From: Dryococelus australis | Lineage: Eukaryota > Arthropoda > Insecta > Phasmatodea > Phasmatidae | Direction: 5' to 3' | Length of the DNA stretch: 64,000 bases | NCBI GenBank assembly: GCA_029891345.1 | Contig: CM057002.1 | Location: forward strand, 59,138,777 to 59,202,776 | In this document: positions 56,535 through 64,000 of the stretch, one piece after another | How positions within the stretch are numbered: the stretch's first letter is position 1 | Layout: each line of letters starts with the position of its first letter | Program-made: the position numbers and the translations under genes | Notes under the pieces: generated by a model | The model's input: the letters and a program-made list of their open reading frames with translations, nothing else | Told to the model about the DNA's origin: nothing | Databases searched by the model: none

Positions 56535-58253
56535 CTACATGGATACGGGCCCCATCAAGTCGGCGGTGACGTGGGTCTCCGTGAGTTTGCAGTAGGAGAA
56601 GAAACTGGGTAGGCTTTGCCGCAGCAGCACGTGATGCAGTTGCTGATGTACTGCCGGACATCGCAGCTTATTCCATCCCAATTGTAACAGGTTTTTTTTA
56701 AATATCCAGCAGGGTTTCCCTAGTACCCGGGTGACCAGCTGGGGGATGGTCGTGATGGTGCTGGCATATATCAGCATGTAGTTACGGTGGAACCCAGATC
56801 TTCCACTGTGTATTGGGTTGCCCGCTACTCGTCAACACAACGTCATGCCGTAGCGCAAACCGTTGGGGCTGTTCCCGTAGTAGACATCAGATGTCGAGGT
56901 CCTCCTGCTGGCTCAAAGTTATTTGTTGGCAGTTTTTTTGGAGCTGAAGATGTTTGATTTGTTCTTCTGGGCTTCTTTCGACCTGTTGGGGGGGGGGGGG
57001 GGGGGCATTTTCCATCTTCTTCTTCCTCAGACTTTTCCTCCAATGTCGGAGATCGAGACAGGGCGTTTGGCAGATCGTTCATCTTACCTGGGCAATGCTG
57101 GACCTCGAAGTTGAAGTCAGTAAGGAACATGTCCCACCAGCCAAGCTTGGCCTTCGAATTCTGGGACTCGTGTAGCCATTTTAGGGCTTTAGAGTCGGTT
57201 AGTAGAATGAAGTGTTGCCCTTCGAGATAATACCTGTATTTTTTCACGGCTCAGATAACGGCCAGACACTCCTGCTTATTGATGTGGTAGCGCTGCTCAG
57301 TCTCTTTTAAGCGAGTCGATGCATACGCTATCACATGGGGTTGTCCTACATCTTGCTGGTATAATACTGTGTCCAGGCTGTTCTGACACGCGTCCGTTTG
57401 TAGTATTAAGGGCTTGTCTCCTATTGGTCGATGGAGTTGGTGGATATTCTTGAAGTTGTTCAAGTAGGAAAATGCTCGTTTGTTGTTCCGGGCCCCATCG
57501 CCAACGGGTATCTTTCTCGAGGAGTGGGTGTAGCGGTGCCATATATTCCGCAATATTTGGAACAAAGACTCGTATCCAATTTCATAGACCCAGGAACTGT
57601 CGTAGCTTCCGCTTATTTGAAGGTTCTTCCGCTTTTTCAATTGCTCATATTGAACTGTGTTGCGGGAAGTTTCCCTCTGGTGAGACGACGTGTCCCAGAT
57701 AATCTATTGACAACATGCTGAAGAAGCTTTTTGACAGCTTGCAAGTCATTCCATGTAATTCGAGTCTTTCCAATACTCGTTGCAGATGGCTTAGATGTTC
57801 CTCCCATCTACTGGAATATATTATTACATCATGGAGATAGGCGAAACAGAACTCGCCGATGTAACCTGTTAATACTTCCGCAGACATTAACCGTTGGAAT
57901 GTTGCAGGGGCGTATTTCAAGCCAAAGTGCATGACCCGAAACTGAAGGGTTTCACCCTCGGGTGTTGTAAATGCCGTATATTTGCGACTGTCCGGGTGGA
58001 CCGCAATCTGCCAGTATCTAGACATTTTGGCCTTTCCAATATCTTGTAAGGTATGAGACAAATCTATAGCTGGGGGAGCGATTGGGTGGGTGACTTCATT
58101 TAGCGATTTGTAATTTATGCAAAATCGCAATTTCCTATCTTTCTTAGGTATGAGGACCACGTGTGAGTTATATGGGGAATTTGATGACTCCACAATCGCC
58201 TGGTCCTTCATGTCATTGATCTGCTCCATGATGTCACAGCGGGGGGCTGGCAC
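56535..58253 (-). pseudogene. gypsy 2 reverse transcriptase, RNase H and partial integrase
   Basis: The reverse transcriptase (58253-57645) is nearly continuous: SHVVLIPKKDRKLRFCINY, RVMHFGLKYAPATFQRLM and the catalytic YLHDVIIYS, where YLDD has become YLHD. RNase H follows (57640-57100) with QTDACQNSLDTVLYQQD and ILLTDSKALKWLHESQ, then the HCPGKMNDLPNALSR end. A basic linker includes a proline run from an 18-bp G/C tract (56988-57005). A degraded integrase zinc-binding region ends with HVTADLMGPVSM at 56535; the catalytic core is missing. Confidence 0.9.
56988..57005 (-). repeat. poly(G)/poly(C) tract of 18 bp
   Basis: A G18 run on the + strand, read as a proline run in the gypsy 2 pol linker on the minus strand. 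Confidence 0.96.
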
Positions 58254-58537
58254 TCAGTAGGGACAGTTGTAGACTGGAATGTTTTAGGCCATATTTCATG
58301 TTTTATGGAACATGTTTGTCATAGCAGTCCTTGTCCGAATGCTTGAGCGTGCTCATCCAGTACTGCTTTTAGTTGGTAGAACTCTGGTTCTTCGAGCTCG
58401 TGGTTAATGCTCATTGGGTCGATGGGCATTGGCGGGATTTCATCTGGGTTTTGATCCCAGTTTACAGTAGTCTGGTTTTTTTCTCCCAGATAGGCTCTTC
58501 GTTGTCCGTGATCTAGAATGCATTGATGGCGGATGAG

Positions 58538-58798
58538 TCACGGGCACCCTAGTATTACTGATTCGGACATGGTTGGTGATACGATAAATTCCATCGGTGT
58601 AGTAATACTTTGAATTTTTATATTCAGGGTAATTCTGCCAGTTACTTTCAGGGTGGAGTCGGACTGTGCCATTCGTACTACTTTGGTTTGTGGTCTTAGT
58701 TCGGCAAGCTGGTTTGGTGTTAACAAATTCCTCCTGATAAAACTTCCAGTGGCTGCCGAGTCAAGTAAGGCGAGTACTCTGTCGTTATTTATTTCCAC
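58538..58798 (-). pseudogene. gypsy 2 aspartic protease
   Basis: This 86-codon frame has RVLALLDSAATGSFI at the active-site position (DSA where the family has DTG or DSG), a RMAQSDSTLKVTGRI flap-like region, and VILGCP at the end, near the ILG block that closes the domain. It precedes the reverse transcriptase as expected. Confidence 0.75.
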
Positions 58799-58899
58799 CT
58801 CTATGTGGGGGGGCTATGGGGATCGGTACTTCCTCACCTAATCCCTGGAGGATGGGCCCTTGTACACCAGGGGTGATGTCCCACTTCGTACCCCAATGT

Positions 58900-59775
58900 C
58901 AGCATTTCCCAGCTTGATTCCAGGAGTTGGTTTTCCAGCTGGATGTTGGGATATTTGACTGTGTTTTGTCAACTTGGTTTGGTGGAACGACAGCTCTTGT
59001 TACAGTGGTTCTCCGGACATAACCAACATTTGGGTACGAATGCCATGCGAGGGGTTGAGGTTGGTACGCCTTTAAGGGACGCAGCTGGTGGTGCTCGTAC
59101 ATCAGTGACCTTGGCTGATACTGGTTTTTCGAGACTCGCCTGTGCTGCAAAGTTTTGCTGTGCTTCTTGGGGCTCGATCAACTAATTCGTCCAAGGTGGT
59201 GGGTCTAGCCATCAGAAGTACATTCCTGAGATTCGGCAGTAACATTTGACTGATGGAACGAACAGCACTAGCCTCATCTACTCCGGGGAACACACGTTGA
59301 ACCATTTGTTCCTTCCTTCGTATGAATATTTCCACTTCTTCGTCGAGTACCTGGGTCTGGCTATAAAACTGCATCGTTAGTGTAGCCAACACCACCCTCG
59401 CCAGTGAATGCTGCCGCTATCCGAACACTGAACTGCTTCCAGTCCGTTAATTCTCAGTATCTTTTCCACCATGTAAGGCGAGGCCCTTCAAATGTAGTTG
59501 GGCCCTGTTGACCCATTGTTTTGTTGGCAGGTTCGTTACTTTGAATTCTTTTTCGCATTCCTGCGCGAACGCTACTGGGTCTTCGTGTGAGCGACTAGCA
59601 AAGTCAGTAATCTGTATGTCGTCTTCTCTACCGGTTGCTGGATGGCCGGGTGCTGTTCCGGGCTGTATCCGGGATTGCTTGAGTCTGCAGGAGTGAGAGA
59701 TGTGTTTTCGTTGGCATCTCTCGCACTGGTAGGCCATCTCGGGTATAGACGCATTCGTCTGACCACCCTATACAT
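58900..59775 (-). pseudogene. gypsy 2 gag with a zinc-knuckle-like motif at each end
   Basis: The first part (59737-59447) starts MAYQCERCQRKHISHSC, a CX2CX3HX4C motif at the very N terminus. It continues with a gypsy-like segment, EDPVAFAQECEKEFKVTNLP and QWVNRAQLHLKGLAL. A frame change leads to the capsid C-terminal region EEVEIFIRRKEQMVQRVFPG and RSISQMLLPNLRNVLL (59395-59102). The end (59181-58969) has CWLCPENHCNKSC, again CX2CX3HX4C, as the nucleocapsid knuckle. Confidence 0.8.
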
Positions 59776-59954
59776 AGGTGGTGATAGGGCTCACTGCACG
59801 TCGTGGTTCGGATGCGGTTTATGCCTCAGCCGGGACACGTAATCTCATTACAAAAACTCGTGTGTTATTAGCGGCAAGTGCTACAGCGATACTCTAATCC
59901 GTTTGAATCTCAGGCCTCCTCAGGCCAGCCTATACAGGCATGATGATAGAGTTT

Positions 59955-59979
59955 TGTGTAACTTTACCGTTAACAGCCT
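59955..59979. mobile_element. MITE right-end fragment
   Basis: AACTTTACCGTTAACAGCCT followed by ATA matches the right terminus of the MITE family in VPS25 introns 3 and 4. No left end is seen. Confidence 0.5.
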
Positions 59980-60303
59980 ATAGCAAGGTATCCTGTAACA
60001 TTTAGTCATTTTCAAAGGATGTTAATAAAGAGGACAGGTGATGGACTGATAAAATTGTTGATATAGAAGAAAGTTATATTTTGTTATTTCTGTACCATTC
60101 ATTTAGAAAGCCCCAGCATTGAAAGGATCCTGCTCCTAAGGAAATTAGTGACATAGATACTCGTGATACAATATGTTGGAAGACTTCTCGAGTTCATGAA
60201 GGGAACATGGACAATACTGCTGACATTAGTGTGTTTGGTAACGCGTCGCTGTCCTCGCGTAACAAGATGAAGTTTGATCTTGGAGATCAGATTTGGTAGT
60301 ATC

Positions 60304-60453
60304 ATAGCTGAATATCTACAATTTGCAGTATTTGCTTTCAAATTGTTATGGTTACCTACATCCAATGTTGATTCCGAGACGTCTTTTTCTGCGAATTCTC
60401 GCGTAGTTTTTAATTGGGTCCGTAATAATGGTTTTATTTTTCATCAAATTTAG
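60304..60453 (+). pseudogene. hAT-like transposase C-terminal remnant
   Basis: An open stretch of 49 codons to TAG (60451-60453) contains FKLLWLPTSNVDSETSFSA, which resembles the C-terminal dimerisation segment of hAT transposases (LP.S....ER.FS pattern), then a short tail. The rest of the transposase is not recognisable upstream. The 3' part overlaps one arm of a long inverted repeat. Confidence 0.5.
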
Positions 60454-60589
60454 TTTACACTTGGCGCTGGGACATTATTCGGAAAGTTACACACCAAAAA
60501 GTATAACAGCAAAATAAAACCGAAATAAAGTTTCTAAAAAACTAGATTTGATGAAAAATAAAACCATTATTACGGAGACCCAATTAAAA
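60407..60589. repeat. ~47-bp inverted repeat with ~88-bp spacer
   Basis: The left arm (60407-60453: TTTTAATTGGGTCCGTAATA through TCATCAAATTTAG) is the near-perfect complement of the right arm (60542-60589: CTAGATTTGATGAAAAATAA through GAGACCCAATTAAAA). There is one 2-bp indel and one mismatch. The left arm coincides with the end of the hAT-like frame. Confidence 0.93.
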
Positions 60590-60599
60590 ATTTCTGCAT

Positions 60600-63500
60600 C
60601 GACTCCCGTTTTTCTTACACTGTTTTGCCCCCAGTTTCCACCAGCCGTCGTCTGTTTGCCGCAGCAGTAGGAGTTAAAACTAAACTGGAGCACTAGTAAT
60701 AAACAAGACAGGTATAATTATAAGATATAGTCTTTATTTTAAAAATATTGACAAAAGATTTCATACAATAAATAAGTGTTATTTTCGCTTGCTAAAATAT
60801 TCTACATGCTATTCCGACCTTTTGATTCAGAGGTATATATGTCGTTGCAGTTTCAAAAACTTTTTAATGATAAACTATGAACACATTAATTACAACTTAC
60901 ATGTTCATGTACAATAGAGTAATTACACAACTTATGCTCTTGGAAAAAGTCATTTACACTATTTACAAAACACCCATTACTTTTTCAATTAAGTTGGAGT
61001 GCCGCAAACTTCTTCCACAATTGATTTGTACAAAAAATTACTTAAATAATTTATGCAACTTTACACAGCTACACGACATAAATATACAAGGGAAATATAC
61101 ACATCTATACGTACTCAGTTTGATTTATAAATATTCATTATTACAGAGGTATTAAATAAATGCTGTTGTGAGCAAGTGTAAATTCATAAATCACAAGCGA
61201 CACAAACACTTGAATTATTATTATTTTTGTACATAAATCATATGTTCTTCATGACCTTAACTAACTGTAGTTGCTTCTAAAAGTATTCTTACAGCATTCC
61301 ATTACTTTTAGTGATTCAAAGTTGCTGAAACTTGGGTTTAGTTAATGTATCAAAAATAACTCCAAAATGGTCACTGGTGACAAACAATCATGTCTCAGTT
61401 AAATTAGTTTAGTGACTGATATAATGAGCACATCTTCCCAAAGGGCTTTGTACAATAATTGTGATAAAGAGGTTTTCATAAAAACTTGAAATAAATACTG
61501 CAGTTAGACTTAAGTAATATTATGAACAATTTCAAAAATAAGCAACATCAACTAGTAAGCTAGTACAGATTTGAACAAGTCTTTTTATAGGTTAGTAATT
61601 CATGTTGTTAGCACAAAGTGTACATTTTGGCCATAACCATGAGGAATTTAGAAGAACTAACTGCAATACTTGAATGTAAGATCACTTCTGCTAGTATTAT
61701 CGTACCATTAAAAATATACCTAATAATACAATAATCACAGTTTTTTATGCACTACAACACATACTTGAAATATTTTAATTTGAATGAGCCTGATGATTGC
61801 AAAGTTAAGTGAGTGTAAGTATATTGTAAAAATAATATTAAATTATCATTTTTATATGATACTTATTCCAGGGCACAAAAATTACTTTACAAGATGTTAA
61901 CACACCAACAGACAGTGGTCACACATTTTATTTGACTGCTGGATGAATATGAAACACAGTAAAGGTGATATTTGTACCCTGTGACAGTCACAGCTAGTAC
62001 ACAGTAATGTCAAATTACTCAGACAGCAAGTGAAGATAACATTTCCATACTACAGTACTAGTAATTTCACTCGCATTCTTGTGTAGGTTACATGTATGTA
62101 TTTTTGAGTAAAAGTGAATCGACAATAAAATTGTAATCAAAAGCTGTAATGTTAAGACACGCATCACATCATTTGGCGGCCACGTATCCCAACACAACAG
62201 CAACCTAAAATTTCTCGTAAAGTAATTTCTTACTTACCCACATTACAAATGAAACCTCAATTCATTTCTGTCGAGGACAACTACAAAAAAATTTAATAAC
62301 GTAAATTATGAGTACTTTGAAATTGATAATTCCAGTCACAGCAGTAGACTAAGAGTACAAACAACTATACAGAATTTTTAGAAAAATGTCTGTTCGCAAT
62401 TAAGTGAACACTTTTAATATCAACATTTCAATGTAATCCCTGCCATAAACTGCATGTTGGGTTTTAACATAAATTCTTACCAGGAAGCTGTACTGTAGCT
62501 ATTTTGGCAAGTTGTAATGAAAGGTGACAGGTTGAAACTGTAATGTATAAAGTGGTGGTCCCTGCAACTAGAATATGTACTTATTCTACTTTTCTAGGGA
62601 TGAATGCAAGGTGCTGTAATTCAAGGACGTACAAATGAACTGAAACAATCAAATTTGAAGACCCTTTAAGAACTCACGAAGGGTAGGTTTTTCATTTCTT
62701 TAAGTACCCTAAGCAGTAAGTTTGTTACCCTGTGTATACTGATAGGTTCATTGATTTCAGCGGACAAATTTTAGTTCTTATAATTTCTGTTTTAAGTTAT
62801 CTTGTGATCTATAATCTTTCTGTAGATACTGTAACTTTTTCCCCAGTGCCAAACAATATCGGGGCTGAAACTTTCACTTTCACACAAAACTATGTTCTGC
62901 ACAGATGACTGCACTCTTAATGTGCATGGATGAGCTTTATAGAATAATGTCAAATTTTTGTTAAACTCGTAAATTAAAATAAATTATAAAACAAGTGAAA
63001 CCATAATGAATTTGAGTGTAGCTGGAAGGAATTAAATATGCTCTTAATATAAGAAAAATGGAGGTACATGAAAAATTTATGTTTTTACAAAAAAAGCGTA
63101 GCTGAGATTGTAAAATTGAGGTTTTGCCTTGCATGTTGGTTTTATAGAAGTTAGAGTAAAAAATATATATAATAATTGGAATATCAACACACAGTGTGGC
63201 TACTAATGGCATTGCCAGTGGCATCATTAACTTTGAACTATTGTAGTAAGATATGTAGTACGTAACTGGAAGAAAATGAAAAGTAATAGATAATCAGAGC
63301 TTTGAGATGTCTGAGTTCAGTTAACTGAGAACCACATACACAAGCACACATTTGCTTATGACCTGAAATGTTGTAATGCACAATGACTGTAAGTAGCATT
63401 TTTAGAATCAACTACGGTATGAACACAGCCAGGCAACAGACACAAAAAATACACTGTGTGTCACCATCTGAAGAATATCCAGAAATCATTGGGTAATGAA

Positions 63501-63884
63501 AAATGTTCCACACGTCCCAAATCATAACTGAACATGTAATGTAGTTGCTCATGTGACATGAATTGGCTCCAAGTGTTAGCATAAGAACCAAGCTCAAAAA
63601 AATAAATTCTAACCTAAGAAAATGTGAAATTTCTCCCGACAAATAAAAAATTGCTTCTAGTTTTGTTTGAAGAGTGGAGGTAAAAGAAATAAAATATATA
63701 TTTATGCACATGTATCACTGGAAAAAACTGTAAAATAAGTGTGAATTTTCAGCACAGTACAGGAAACTGAAAAAAAGACATGGAACCCATCCATGTCTAG
63801 CAACTACAATTAGAGGAGATTTCTGACAGCAGTGAGACTTACCCACTGAGTGAATTTGTCAAATCTCTACGCACATTGCTGCAA
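60600..63884 (-). other. repeat-poor AT-rich stretch, possible 3' UTR of a convergent minus-strand gene
   Basis: No transposon relic or coding frame is seen over 3.2 kb, unlike the rest of the window. A minus-strand AATAAA (complement of TTTATT at 60733-60738) lies at its left end and a minus-strand open frame stops at its right end (63885). That layout would fit a long 3' untranslated region, but an intron or plain intergenic DNA fits as well. Confidence 0.3.
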
Positions 63885-63998
63885 TCATGCTTTGTGATGC
63901 AATGAAAGTTGCAGAGGATTTGTAGTGGAATTACCACCAGTCAGTTCTGCAAGAGGTGTAAAACACTTGGAAGAGGACAGAATGTTGACAGCTGATTT
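63885..63998 (-). CDS. weak candidate: C-terminal coding end of a minus-strand gene
   Basis: On the minus strand the frame is open from the window edge to TGA at 63887-63885, 37 codons, including CFTPLAELTGGNSTTNPLQL. A pyrimidine-rich ...TTTTACACCTCTTGCAG|A acceptor-like sequence lies inside it and a GTAAGT donor-like site lies about 40 bp past the stop. The protein is not recognised and the frame is short, so this is a guess. Confidence 0.15.
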   Translation of the reverse strand, partial: KSAVNILSSSKCFTPLAELTGGNSTTNPLQLSLHHKA

Positions 63999-64000
63999 TG

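Larger units (their letters stand above)
56535..59780 (-). mobile_element. Ty3/gypsy LTR retrotransposon internal region (gypsy 2), minus strand
   Basis: On the minus strand the order is gag (59.78-58.9 kb), protease (58.8-58.54), reverse transcriptase (58.25-57.65), RNase H (57.64-57.1), a linker, and a partial integrase (56.78-56.54). It is a different lineage from gypsy 1, with little sequence in common. No LTR was identified on either side. Several stops and frameshifts make it inactive. Confidence 0.9.

Overview
The window is eukaryotic, AT-rich and dominated by decayed transposable elements. It looks like an arthropod, most likely an insect with a large genome. The basis is a host gene with small exons in multi-kilobase introns, two R1-clade LINEs, insect-type Tc1/mariner transposase relics and tRNA-derived SINEs. 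A Tc1-like terminus near 36.6 kb resembles elements I associate with orthopterans, so a grasshopper/cricket-like (polyneopteran) host is a reasonable but unproven inference.

The one host gene I can reconstruct is VPS25, the ESCRT-II subunit, on the + strand. Five exons (18009-18058, 27953-28098, 37155-37242, 45986-46116, 49268-49380) join with matching intron phases and GT..AG borders. They give a 528-nt reading frame for 175 residues, against 176 in human VPS25. The coding sequence is about 1.7% of its 31.4-kb span. A CCAAT/ETS/CRE-like cluster lies about 260-280 bp upstream of the ATG.

Layout. 0.2-6.7 kb: R1-clade LINE A with unexplained reading frames at both ends, followed by a minus-strand tRNA-SINE. 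7-10 kb: AT-rich non-coding DNA with a long CT microsatellite. 10.4-10.7 kb: Tc1 transposase relic. 10.8-14.4 kb: R1-clade LINE B, cut off inside its reverse transcriptase where a minus-strand Polinton/Maverick-like protein-primed DNA polymerase relic (14.4-16.2 kb) begins. 17-18 kb: VPS25 upstream region. Intron 1: hairpin-forming tandem repeats and an I/Jockey-type LINE ORF1 relic. Intron 2: a minus-strand Ty3/gypsy relic and a 628-bp LTR-like block. Intron 3: three Tc1/mariner-type transposase relics and a MITE family, one copy nested in another just before exon 4. Intron 4: a SINE and another MITE of the same family.

Downstream of VPS25 are a young-looking SINE with a perfect 13-bp target duplication (54.0 kb), a second minus-strand Ty3/gypsy relic (56.5-59.8 kb) and a hAT-like remnant next to a long inverted repeat (60.3-60.6 kb). 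A repeat-poor 3-kb stretch at the end may be the 3' end of a convergent minus-strand gene. Nearly every transposon reading frame is broken by stops and frameshifts; VPS25 is not.
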